Shown piece by piece: positions 1-9,078 of a stretch of DNA of 64,000 nucleotides (position 1 is the first letter of the stretch; the number at the start of each line of letters is the position of its first letter). The translations under genes were made by a program, and so were the position numbers. Below the pieces are notes generated by a model. That model did no database searches. It saw only the letters and a program-made list of their open reading frames with translations, and was not told the origin of the DNA. This DNA is from Asparagopsis taxiformis. Lineage: Eukaryota; Rhodophyta; Florideophyceae; Bonnemaisoniales; Bonnemaisoniaceae. The stretch is from NCBI GenBank assembly GCA_030407315.1, contig JALQPE010000733.1:1-64000 (forward strand), written 5' to 3'.

Positions 1-273
1 TTTGTAGCATGCGCCAGCGTCCGGAAGGTGGGCATTGCTAGAAATATTGACGTTTACTCATTACAATAGTTAACCAAAGCGCCTCATGCTTCAACCCAAG
101 TTGACATTATTCGACACAACGCGCACAATGTCGCCATCAAACATGACACACAGCTGTTGTCTAGTTAGCATTGGGCAATACATAGTACAAAAAACACGTT
201 TAACAAGCGAGCTAGAAAAGCCAAGCGTGCATTAACAATCAATTAGGCCTGACGAGCAGCTGCTGCTGCTTTC

Positions 274-971
274 TCAACTCTTCTTCGCTCGTATGCGCGT
301 CACCTTTTCCGCCAGAACACTACGTTCAAATTCGGACGCTCTCGCAGCCTCTGCCACCGCTTCTGCGGCGCATGAAACGGCATGTGCCTCTTCCGCAACG
401 ACGAGGCCTGCCAACTGATCGAGCGCGTCACAAACCAGCACCAAATCGGGTAGCCCGACATCTCGTGCGGCATGCTGAACCGCGACGCAACGTTCCGAAA
501 ATGCGCCAGCTCTCTCTCAAGCGCTGTCTGCGACGACAGCGTGAGCGCGCGCAAACGCAGACATCTGGCGGCGTCGAGCAACAATTGGCAAGCGGCGACA
601 TATCCGGGACGAAGGTCACTGAGCGCGGCGGCCAGTCCATGGAGCACGGGGGCGGCGAGGGCGCGGAACATCTGCTTGGCACGATACGCGCGACAAGCGG
701 CCACGAGAGCGCGTTTCTGCGCGGTCGCGGCGGTGATCGCGTCCAGACGCGACGATAGATTCTCCAATTGTTCGCAGGCGCGGCGCTCCAGAAGATTCAT
801 TTCGTGCAGAGCGATCGTGTTCATGAAGCGCCATTGCGCCTCCTTGGTGTGCATGACACGCAGCCATTGCGCATCGCCCTGCTGCGCGGGCGCGACGGCG
901 CGCTTGTGCGACGGATGATGGGCGGCGCGCTTCGCGACGGACGGCGGGCGATCGCGGTCGGGTCGGAGCAT
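274..971 (-). CDS. Helical protein of unknown function, frame broken once
   Basis: I do not recognise this protein. Read from the ATG at 971 it is an Ala/Leu/Arg-rich, almost entirely helical chain with heptad-like stretches and no signal peptide or membrane segment. The frame that looks coding changes near the A4 run at 498-501. Downstream of it the -1 frame stays rich in Ala and Glu and ends at a stop at 274-276 (last residues VTRIRAKKS). The original frame runs on to about 300 through unlikely Trp/Arg-rich sequence. One added base at the run would give about 232 residues. The two halves have similar composition, which supports one gene with a deletion in the assembled sequence. It could be a coiled-coil subunit of a cytoskeletal or trafficking complex, but nothing specific supports that. 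Confidence 0.5.
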
Positions 972-1815
972 TGGGCGGGATGACGTCGGGCGGATGCGCG
1001 GGGAGCGCGAGGCAATGCGACGGTTAGAATTGGTGCAGGCGCATTGGCGGTCGTGGCTGCGCGTTTGTCAACTCGCGGCTACCGCGATGCTGCGGTCGGT
1101 GCGAATGGGTGACGTCTTGTTTGTGCGCAGTTGTCAAAGGCGTGTTTGGTTTAAAATTTAAACGGGGTGCGCGGGTGTAAGGCCGGGGATTACAGTAAGT
1201 GCTTGCGATGATTGGATGCGATGGTTGAGCCGCCAAGTGATCAATTTGAAATTATGGGTGTTTCTGGCCTTGAAATTTCAAATCAGATGCGCATCGCCGC
1301 CAAAATTCACTGCAGAAATTACTCGCGTCGATGTACCTGAACGTGGCTGCCCAGTTTGTCGCGCTCCGCCAATCAACGTCTGCGCCATAGGCCTGGGCTG
1401 GCGCCGTTGACCGTGTGACGTTGCTGCTCTGCGCGCCAAAAGTTTTGTCCTATTCCACTCCCCCGCTCTTTATTCCATCGTGCCGAGCTCCTCCTTGCAC
1501 ACCCGTCGCAATCTTTCAATCCTGACGTGATAGTCTCGTGCTCGCCATTTTCTACATGCAACATATTCCACCTCTCACGTGATACCTATATTACACATAC
1601 ATGCATATCCTCAACGACCTGCGCTACTTGTTGTCATCACTGCTTCTGCATCCCATGGCTCATGCCGGTAACGACCAGTTCATTTGCAAACTAGTCCTAT
1701 GTGAACAAAGATGACACCCAGGATGCAAACTCGCTGCTTCCTCCAAATTCAACACCTTTAAATTATTCTTATGACACAACACAACAATCAAATGAGACGT
1801 TCCGCACCCCGCAAT
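972..1815. other. Intergenic, no gene seen
   Basis: About 840 bases upstream of the helical gene and downstream of the CGL160-like gene. I found no convincing coding frame, tRNA or repeat. AT content rises towards 1740-1800. It presumably holds the promoter of the gene ending at 274 and the 3' end of the next one. Confidence 0.5.
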
Positions 1816-2543
1816 TCATTCAAACGCTTCTCCGGTAAGCAGCGGCACCAACGTCGCCAACTTGTATGTGAAAAACCCAAACAGCACCGGTAAAACATCC
1901 AGCTTGTCACTGTTCTTCGCCGAAGCAATCACAAGAATCGCTAGGATGGCAACACGTGCAGGCTGCAATGCATCTCCGCTATTACCACCGCCCCCCTTGC
2001 ACCATCTGCCAGTCTATCGACGCTGCGCGACAGTAGTTGAATGTACGCCAACGAGCCCACTAGTCCTACACTATACGATTGCACGTTCTTTAGTGTGCCA
2101 AAACTCCACATGCCACAAATGCCCAACAAGCCGATAAACAGCGTATTTCCAATCAGTTGATTTCGAATCCGCGTGTACTCGCTTAGGTCACTCTGCCCAC
2201 TTGCCATTGTTCCCTCGCTCGCGGTAGATGAACTCTGTGAACGCTTCACATCCGTTCGCTTCAAAATGCTTTTTTGCGCTTCTTTCGCTATGTCCTTCTT
2301 CACGACTTTCGGTCCATACTTCCGTTCCGCCCAGTTCAGTTCCGAGATGTACTGCTGATTCAGGTCCGGTATATTGTCATATTGCGACTTTGCTCGTCGC
2401 TTCGACTCTTCCAACGAGTTTGCAGAGATTACTCTTCTTCTGCCACACCCTTCGCTTTTGACGCTTGCTTTTCGAATGTTGGTGCAGATGAACGACTTGG
2501 ACACCACCGCAGAATACTGCAAAAAGCAAATTGCGATTTTCAT
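1816..2543 (-). CDS. CGL160/Atp1-like chloroplast ATP synthase assembly protein, frame broken once
   Basis: The central part carries a soluble segment (residues about 45-110) followed by an Atp1/UncI-like membrane domain. The first two helices include LVGSLAYIQLLSRSVD, which closely resembles plant CGL160 (GSLAYVRMLG-type motif). The frame breaks in the six-C run at 1991-1996. One extra base there continues into ALQPARVAILAILVIAS and a fourth helix ending LATLVPLLTGEAFE, the expected third and fourth membrane segments, giving 242 residues. I chose the ATG at 2543 because MKIAICFLQYSAVVSKSF begins a basic, Ser-rich plastid presequence. CGL160 is known to help assemble the membrane ring of CF1Fo ATP synthase at the thylakoid. 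It is transcribed divergently from the Rpr2-like gene. The frameshift is most likely a missing base in the assembly. Confidence 0.75.
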
Positions 2544-2815
2544 CCTGAGCCCGTACCGCACCACTTCAGCGTCGAGTCCACGGCAACACGAATAATCCGA
2601 GCTCGAAAGTAGCGTGCAACGTTGACCTGAGTTTTTTCCCATTTTCAGAAATCCACAATCTAAATTCAGCAAAATATACAAAACATTCAAATTCATCAAC
2701 TCGGACACCAGACGGGTCGACGCGCTCGTAAACATTTCTTTGTAACAGGCGACATCGGTTGAGGCAACGGTCCTCACCATCCCACGAATACAATTCCCCT
2801 GGTTGCTGCGTTGAG

Positions 2816-3361
2816 ATGAGCAGCGTAAAGGACGTCCAGCAAGCACTGGAGGAAGCCGCCACTGAAAACAAGCGCATGTTTCAATGGAAAGCGGCCAACA
2901 TATTGCAAGGTGCAAGCCCGGTCATATCCAGACATCTTGCATCTCAAATGCTTCACGACATTTCCCCTTCCGAAATCACCACAGCTGCGAAACGACTGCA
3001 CTGTTCGCACTGCTGTGCGTTGATGACCACAGCGCGCGTTCGCATTCGGCAGCCCCGAAAACGTCGAGGACGCCGTAACGCGGTGTCAAGTCGCAACCGA
3101 GTTTTCCGAACGTGTTCGATGTGTCAGCGCGTCAGTGTGGCTGTGGGGACGTCGACGGCGCTTGATCTCACCCCGGTCGACTTGGAAACAATTGGGCAGA
3201 TGAAAAACACGCTCAAATCTAACAAGCAAAAGTCTAACAAACGCGAACAAAGCGGCAAGAAGAAACGCAAGAACAATTCAAAACGCCTCTCAACTGAACC
3301 ACCACCTGCACCAAAACAGCGCGAGGGGCTTGCAGCGTCCTTCCTGTTCGAAGCAATCTAA
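2816..3361 (+). CDS. RNase P/MRP protein subunit, Rpr2/Rpp21/SNM1 family
   Basis: A 181-residue basic protein. An N-terminal helical segment (MSSVKDVQQALEEA onward) is followed by the Rpr2-type zinc ribbon: a CSHC knuckle, a basic RQPRKRRGRRNAV loop, then a CSMC knuckle, so four cysteines in the family order. The C-terminal third is a Lys/Ser-rich tail (KSNKQKSNKREQSGKKKRKN) typical of RNA-binding or nucleolar proteins. Family members are protein subunits of RNase P, which removes tRNA 5' leaders, or of RNase MRP, which processes pre-rRNA, and they act in the nucleus/nucleolus. The start at 2816 opens the helical domain; no better upstream ATG exists. Its 5' side faces the CGL160-like gene at 272 bp. 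Whether it is Rpp21 or Snm1 cannot be settled here. Confidence 0.75.
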   Translation: MSSVKDVQQALEEAATENKRMFQWKAANILQGASPVISRHLASQMLHDISPSEITTAAKRLHCSHCCALMTTARVRIRQPRKRRGRRNAVSSRNRVFRTCSMCQRVSVAVGTSTALDLTPVDLETIGQMKNTLKSNKQKSNKREQSGKKKRKNNSKRLSTEPPPAPKQREGLAASFLFEAI

Positions 3362-3467
3362 CTCTAGAGGTAAAGCAATTGATCGTCAAACCAACAAATG
3401 TCATCTCTTTAGCAGTGCGCGAGAACTTTACAATTAGTACAAGTCGGCGCCATGAGGCTTTCAACGA

Positions 3468-3830
3468 TTAGGCTGCGATAGCGGGGACGCGCTTGACGGC
3501 AACAGTGCCCTCACGGAAGCCGTTCTTGAAGCGTCGCGACATGTGTCGCACATAGCGAAGACGGCCAGTACCGGTGGTGCTTCTCCTCTTCGACTTTTGC
3601 GACCAGTTGTACGAGCGCTTCTTCGCGTTGGGATAGCCGCACGCGGCGCAGACCTTTTTCTGAATGTGATAGGCGCGACGACCGCAGCGAACGCACAGCG
3701 TGTGCGTCTTGCTGGTGCGCTTTCCATAACTGGACGTACCCTTCGTCTACGCTCGTGCATACGGATCGTCTGTTAGTATTCCCATCGCTCCGTCGCTATT
3801 CCGTCGTCTTTTTGTTGTGTAACGTACCAT
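3468..3830 (-). CDS. RPL37: 60S ribosomal protein eL37, spliced directly after the ATG
   Basis: Exon 1 is only the ATG (3828-3830). The intron 3747-3827 (81 bp) starts GTACGT, carries a perfect TACTAAC branch site and ends TAG. Exon 2 (3468-3746) encodes [15 protein letters not shown], the zinc finger with CVRCGRR and CAACGYP, then [17 protein letters not shown] and [14 protein letters not shown], ending VPAIAA. This matches eL37 across its whole length (92 residues). The protein sits in the large subunit near the exit tunnel and binds one zinc ion. An intron just after the start codon is common in eL37 genes of other eukaryotes. The gene faces NELF-C/D across about 510 bp. An ATG further down in another frame gives a spurious 99-codon reading. 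Confidence 0.95.
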
Positions 3831-4343
3831 GTCGAATGCGTGTTGCGGTTGCGGTCACCCGATGGGATTGAAGGAGGTCGTGTTCGAGACGGATACGGAT
3901 CGACCAATTAATCGAGTCCTGTATGGTACAGATGAGCAATGCAGCACGACTTGGGCGTCGCTCGGTACGGACGCCGTGCGACGAAACTAAAAAAATGGAA
4001 AATAATTTATAAAATTTTCATGAAAAGTGGCCTGCGATCTAGAGTGTCATACGATATTTTGATCCGCAGTTGCAAAATGGCGCGTGCATCCGTGACGCTG
4101 TACCTGCCGTGTCGTTAACGCAATCATCTCGTTTGCGTGGCATCCACTCAACCGCCGTTTCATCACCAATCATGCCTACACCCTTTCCGTTACCAACCCT
4201 CTTCTTCCGATACCGAGAGCACACTTGTTTCTCACTCAGCCGACACTTATCATCTCATGTGGAGCCCCTGCATTTAGACAGCTGACCACAACAAAGCAAC
4301 TCGCATACCCCCGTCGCAGTACTCCTCTGCAGCACAATCCCAG
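3831..4343. promoter_or_regulatory. Divergent promoter region between eL37 and NELF-C/D
   Basis: Start codons face each other across 513 bp. An AT-rich block with TTTATAAAATTTT lies at 4008-4020. Positions 3829-3990 also hold a small plus-strand frame of 53 codons that shares its CATG with the eL37 start; I do not call it a gene. Nothing else was recognised. Confidence 0.4.
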
Positions 4344-6215
4344 ATGAACGGCTCCCTCAAACCGTTCACCAGTCCGGACGCCATTCTGTCCGACGACATC
4401 GATGTTCGTCTCGACCAATATCTCGACGCCGGCGGCGACCTCACCGCCGCATGCGAAGCGCTCATGGAGAGCTATGACGGCGTTCCTGACATGCTTCGCG
4501 CCCTCATCGAGTGGATAGACCTGTATGGCAGCGGCACCGATACCATGGAACAAGCTGTGCAGACCGTCTTACAAGAGCATGAAGTCACAGTTGTTCCGCG
4601 TCTCGACGAGGCACTTGCCGACTCCGACAAGGCGCAAACCATCATATCTGCGGTCACCAACTCGCCAAGATGGAAACCCGTCGTCACCCAAATGGCCGAA
4701 CGCAATCGAGAGTCCACTTTGCACAACTTGCTCACTCGCGAGAGCCGCCTATCTCAGGCTGGCATGGACCAGCAAGTGTTACAGTCTCCGACGTCGTTTC
4801 TTGATGCTATAGCTATGCAGTTTACAGAGCTGTTTGGTAGCGGAAGAACAGTGTCGGATACAGACCTCACCGCTCTGTACAAACGCGTCTCCGCTCTTTG
4901 CACTTATGATGAATGCAGCACGATTGTCGCACTACGCCTCTTTAGCACGCTGTCGATCGAAGCTGAGGATCCGCTCATGCGAGGTATGTACAGACGTATG
5001 GCCCAGGAGGTGCGCAAAGAAGCTGTTAATGTCATGAAAGCTGCGTCTGTGGTTCCAGACGGCGTTGCGCGCCAATACGTTATGCGCACAGCGATTCTAG
5101 TCGACCATGTTGCCGCTGGCGTGACGATGAGAAAGCCCGTTATCGATGCGCTGATGAGTCTGCTTACCTCGGATCGCAACAATCGCAAACGCTTTGACAA
5201 TGAAACCAAGATTCTGCTCGATGTGTATGGGCGACTGGTTGGTGACTTGGAACTGGATGAAGTCTCTATCGTAGATGATGTGCCCACTGTTGACGACAAC
5301 GTTATTAATATTGAAGAAAAGGTAGTTTTGATTCGTACGTTGTGTCACATCGAAATCTTCGAAGATGTGCTCAAGTCGCTTTTCAGTCATGAGCACAGAA
5401 CATACTTGGATGGATCACCAGATTTGAAGAAGCGCAAATGTCTTTGTCTTCTACTTTCTTTTGCAGGCGTCTTTATCTGCATGGATGACCACGTAGTAAC
5501 TGAGAAACTGAACAGTGCGCAGAGCCGAGACGAGCTCGTTACCGCGATAAAACGAAAGTTTACAGGCCTTGACATGGTTGCAACCGTGTGCGAAGAGCTA
5601 ACCCCGGGGTGCCCACGCTTTAAAATTAAGGGCAAAGCTGTCGATGAGCTACTGATTGGTGTCAAAGATCCTCTCATTGCTCGGGGCATCATGATGTGGG
5701 CGAAAGAAGGACTGCATGGCGGCCCGGATCTGAGAGCATTGATGGTGACAGCTCCCAAGCACTTGGCGTTCCTAGAAGCAATTGCTGAGCGGCATCATTG
5801 TCTTCGTGGAGAGGTACTTGAAATCATTCGAAACGCCTTTATGAGAGATTATCCGGGGTTGGCGTCGACGCAAGTTGAAGATCTGAGGGACATGTTTATG
5901 AAAACGATTACGGGAATGGTAAGGATCAAGATGGGGCCGCAAATTGTGCACGTGTTCCAGGAGAGCTGGGCTGATGACCTCAAAGTAGACAGGTCACATT
6001 TGCGTCGTTTCGTAGACTTTCTGTTGCGCACTATATCACCTCCATACTCGCGAGCGTTTGCTTCGAGTGTTTTGCAACTTTTGAGTCACAAACGAGTTGC
6101 AAGCGCGATTGAAGGCGCTCCGAAGACGAACAAGCTTGTGACAGAGTTTCGGAGGCATGTGCAGGGCATGGGTGTGGGGGCTTCGGAGTTTAGAACGGGC
6201 GTGGTGGAGCTCTAG
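4344..6215 (+). CDS. NELF-C/D (TH1) subunit homologue
   Basis: A 623-residue, all-helical protein without introns, close to the usual 580-600 residues of NELF-C/D. The C-terminal half is the most diagnostic: PLIARGIMMWAKEGL parallels the family segment before the conserved cleft, followed by HLAFLEAIAERHHCLRGEVL, then VDFLLRTISPPYSRAFASSV, which matches the human VLDVIAPPYTSDFV region, and LVTEFRRHVQGM, which matches the VTEFIAHC end. In animals NELF-C/D pairs with NELF-A and NELF-B and holds RNA polymerase II in promoter-proximal pause in the nucleus. Whether the whole NELF complex exists here is unknown. The start is the first ATG, 130 bases after the AT-rich block ends. It converges with the PPIP5K gene. 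Confidence 0.85.
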   Translation: MNGSLKPFTSPDAILSDDIDVRLDQYLDAGGDLTAACEALMESYDGVPDMLRALIEWIDLYGSGTDTMEQAVQTVLQEHEVTVVPRLDEALADSDKAQTIISAVTNSPRWKPVVTQMAERNRESTLHNLLTRESRLSQAGMDQQVLQSPTSFLDAIAMQFTELFGSGRTVSDTDLTALYKRVSALCTYDECSTIVALRLFSTLSIEAEDPLMRGMYRRMAQEVRKEAVNVMKAASVVPDGVARQYVMRTAILVDHVAAGVTMRKPVIDALMSLLTSDRNNRKRFDNETKILLDVYGRLVGDLELDEVSIVDDVPTVDDNVINIEEKVVLIRTLCHIEIFEDVLKSLFSHEHRTYLDGSPDLKKRKCLCLLLSFAGVFICMDDHVVTEKLNSAQSRDELVTAIKRKFTGLDMVATVCEELTPGCPRFKIKGKAVDELLIGVKDPLIARGIMMWAKEGLHGGPDLRALMVTAPKHLAFLEAIAERHHCLRGEVLEIIRNAFMRDYPGLASTQVEDLRDMFMKTITGMVRIKMGPQIVHVFQESWADDLKVDRSHLRRFVDFLLRTISPPYSRAFASSVLQLLSHKRVASAIEGAPKTNKLVTEFRRHVQGMGVGASEFRTGVVEL

Positions 6216-6405
6216 AATCGAAAGTAAACAGCAAATGCCATCTTTTTTTATTGACTGTGACAGAGTCAATGCTACTACTACACGGGGTTCTCAGGGAAGC
6301 GCTAGCATTATTACACGATGACCGATGAGCTATAAATACGAGTGTATAGAGTGATGAAAGGTGCATATGTGCAAGGAATAAGCAGCGAAGATCAACAGAG
6401 ATGGG

Positions 6406-7594
6406 TTAAGCAGCACAAGGGGAGGTGTGGTTCTGGTCGAAAAGATCAGGGCTAGAATTGGTGGGTTGCTTTTGTGCAGCATACTGTAGAAGTGAAATTT
6501 GTTTGTGACGTAAGGGAAGTGGGTAATGCGGAAGCATAATCTGGTTACGGGAGATTAAGGTAGATGTAATGTGTTGGGCGAGTAGATGAGCACATTGAAC
6601 TGCATATTCTGGGGAGTTCTTAACAAGGCTCCAACCGTTGACATCAATGACGAACCTAGAACGACCTGGGCCTCGCAGCAGGTCGAAACCGAGAACGAAT
6701 TGATCGAAAGCCTGGGTAGCTTTGCGACAAATGTGCAGTTCCTCGTCTGAGAGAACTACTGGAATCCTGCGCTCACGGCCTCGCGGGTCTCTGTCTACTA
6801 TTCCGTCTATGTGAGGCGCCTTTCGCGCCTCTGCGTAAAAGTAGTTACCAACGCCGTAGACCTTTACGTCTGCGCATTGTTCGGGTTCATAAAACTGTTC
6901 GTAGACATAGTTGCCGGTCTGTCTGACCTGTGTGACGGCTGGTGCGTAGTGGGAACTTTCACTCTTTGTCTTTCGGAATAATTTTCGAACGCCACCACCT
7001 TTGTAATAGATGTAGACATCTACACGGGGAGAGAAGAGGGTGTGAGAATCGGGATGGACAGCGAGAGCGAAACAAAAACGGAAGAACAAGATTGAAAGAC
7101 TTACTATGATCCTCTGGGTCCACGGGCTTTTCCACAAAGGGCTTGCGAATGGTGGCAACGGAATGATCGGGACGAAGAATAACGAGTGTGTCATCGGATT
7201 GGCCGGTCTGGGTAATGACATCACCAGCAGTTCTGTCCACACAAACGGCGTCTGGAGTTGGCACATGAGCACTAGCGAGAACGCGACGGACCTTACGTCG
7301 ATCCTGCATGCAGTGCTGACGATGTAGATTGTTGACGAGGAGGGGATTATGGAGGGCGATATAGTCGAGCACATTCTGAAGCGGGAAGTTTGCCGAGTAG
7401 AGGGTGAGGAGAACGTGCACGCGAGGCCATGTATGCGGGTCGCAGGCCATCTGCACATCGTCGAAAATGAGGAGATGAAAGTGGGGATTGGCCTGACGTA
7501 GGGAAGCGAGAATAGCCTGCATCGGGGCGCTGTTCAACTTGCGACGCATCGCGGCGACACCGACGAGGATGGTGGTGGCGACGGGCTGGACCAT
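6406..7594 (-). CDS. PPIP5K/Vip1-type inositol pyrophosphate kinase, kinase domain only
   Basis: Two exons (7594-7105 and 7019-6406) joined across an 85 bp intron with GTAAGT donor and GTGTAG acceptor. The join restores the conserved EDHNVYIYY. The protein has 367 residues. Motifs in order: VGVAAMRRKLNSAPMQAIL (N-terminal subdomain), NNLHRQHCMQDRRKVRRVL, KPFVEKPVDPEDH, GGGVRKLFRK, YVYEQFYEP, DVKVYGVG, EARKAPHIDG, GFDLLR and IDVNGWSLVKNS with the metal-binding Asp/Asn of the ATP-grasp fold. Vip1 enzymes phosphorylate InsP6/InsP7 at position 1 to make inositol pyrophosphates, which report phosphate and energy status. Usual Vip1/PPIP5K proteins have about 1000 or more residues with a C-terminal histidine-acid-phosphatase-like domain. 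Here the protein stops 75-80 residues after the kinase domain. Confidence 0.9.
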
Positions 7595-8501
7595 GGTTGT
7601 GCGGCGGGGGCGTGCGTGGGTGGCGACAACATGGGTCGGGGCGCGCGGGCGCGCAAGTATTTAAGCGGAGCATTGGGCGGTACAGTAAAGTGAGTGAGCG
7701 AGCAAGCGAGCGGTCAAGCTGGCGCGATGGACGGATGAGTGAATGGGTGCGTGTCCAGCGTGGAGTTGAGTGGAAAAAAGATGCTCTGCAATGCGACGTG
7801 AGCACTTGTGCGTGAGTCCACATCAACATATCTGCCGTGTGAGATCTGGCAACGCACGTGTAGCTCGTCCATGATTTGCACTAATTTCTATGTCGTCTTT
7901 CAATCCGCGTAGCTCGATAATATCGCACATGTGCACTCCGTTCCGTTCTCTTCTCTTCTGTTCTGCTCCGTTCCGCCCACGCCCACACCCCCGGCCACTC
8001 GCTCGTGCGCGCGCGCGCGCCTCCAATGCACCTTCTTCAATATACACTGTCGTCTTCAAGTGTAGTCTCCTCCTCTACCCGTATGATGTCATGATGCCCG
8101 ATTTTGGCTTGTGGATGGTGCACGCGACGTTGCACCGCCGCAACGACAACAAATGATTTGTGGCCAAGTTTGCCCTCTCCCGTTTGTGCGCTGGCTGCAA
8201 ATGTGGATTGCATCTCCTCCGTTACATACGACCATTGCACGCCCAAATTTGAGCTCATGCACCGCCAGTGGACTCGGATCTCAATAGATACAATGCTGGG
8301 TCGACCCACGTACTCGCCAATCACGTGCAATCTCATTGGATGATACTTGCCCAAAAAATCACGCCAACAGTTTTCCTCCCATTTTATTTTTCTATTTCTC
8401 ATCCGTGTCCCCATTCTCAGCCACCCATTTCCTCCCACTTTTCTATTACACGCCAACGCTCACGATCGACGCTTCACTCCCAACCGGCTACCGCTTCCAA
8501 A
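7595..8501. promoter_or_regulatory. Divergent intergenic region between PPIP5K and CBM48 genes
   Basis: About 900 bp separate two start codons. A TATTTAA-like element lies about 60 bp upstream of the PPIP5K ATG (near 7660 on the minus strand). An alternating GC run occupies 8007-8021. Pyrimidine-rich sequence (8360-8450) precedes the CBM48 ATG and looks like 5' UTR. No gene was recognised. Confidence 0.4.
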
Positions 8502-9014
8502 ATGCTCCGTTCCACTCTCAAATCAACTTCATCAACGTCCGTCACCAACAATCCCGTTCCCGTCAACAAGTCGCCCAGCACCGTCACACAGACTCTTCAA
8601 ATCCCACCGTCTCCCGCTCAACCACTCGTTGATGCGCAGCCGCCCGTCCAACATGATCCCGTAGAATCCAAATCTCTCCCCGTTCGCGATGTCGCTTCCG
8701 CCATTGACCAGCGTGTCAAGCGCGATCTCGATGCGGCCCGCTCCAATCAATCCCCCCCGGCCCCGAAACTCACCAACGTGTTGTTTCAATGGAAGTATCC
8801 CGCTCAAACCTCCGTTGTGCTCAAAGGAGCTTTCAATAACTGGAGCTCTGACATTAAAATGGTATACAAACAGGGCATCTATTCTGCTCACGTTCCGCTC
8901 CCTCCTGGCACCTATCAGTACAAGTTTGTCGTGGACGGCACCTGGTGTTATGATGTGTGCGCCCCGACCGTTACTGATGCTGACGGTAATGTCAATAATG
9001 TGATTGTCGTGTAA
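8502..9014 (+). CDS. CBM48 (AMPK-beta-like) glycogen/starch-binding protein
   Basis: 170 residues. The first about 90 are Ser/Pro/Thr-rich and disordered. The last about 80 form one CBM48 domain: VLFQWKYPAQTSVVLKGAFN, with NNW of the sugar-binding site, then GIYSAHVPLPPGTYQYKFVV and DGTWCYDVCAPTVTDADGN and the closing VNNVIVV. CBM48 modules bind alpha-1,4-glucans in AMPK-beta, SEX4-like phosphatases and branching enzymes. Here no kinase-interacting (ASC) or enzyme domain follows, so it may be a scaffold at storage glucan granules; that role is inferred. I chose the ATG at 8502 with context CCAAAATGC; reading further upstream enters UTR-like pyrimidine-rich sequence. Confidence 0.75.
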   Translation: MLRSTLKSTSSTSVTNNPVPVNKSPSTVTQTLQIPPSPAQPLVDAQPPVQHDPVESKSLPVRDVASAIDQRVKRDLDAARSNQSPPAPKLTNVLFQWKYPAQTSVVLKGAFNNWSSDIKMVYKQGIYSAHVPLPPGTYQYKFVVDGTWCYDVCAPTVTDADGNVNNVIVV

Positions 9015-9078
9015 CCTCTCATCTTTAATCATCAAGTGTTGCCTAATACTACTAATCGGTAAACTCAACCCGACTACT

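Noticed and set aside
1941..2915. 324-codon reading of the CGL160-like gene from TTG at 2915
   Set aside because: It uses a non-ATG start and ends in the wrong frame after the C6 run; the ATG at 2543 and the shifted C-terminus fit the family.
3461..3760. 99-codon minus-strand frame at the eL37 locus
   Set aside because: It is an out-of-frame reading; the spliced frame gives a complete eL37.
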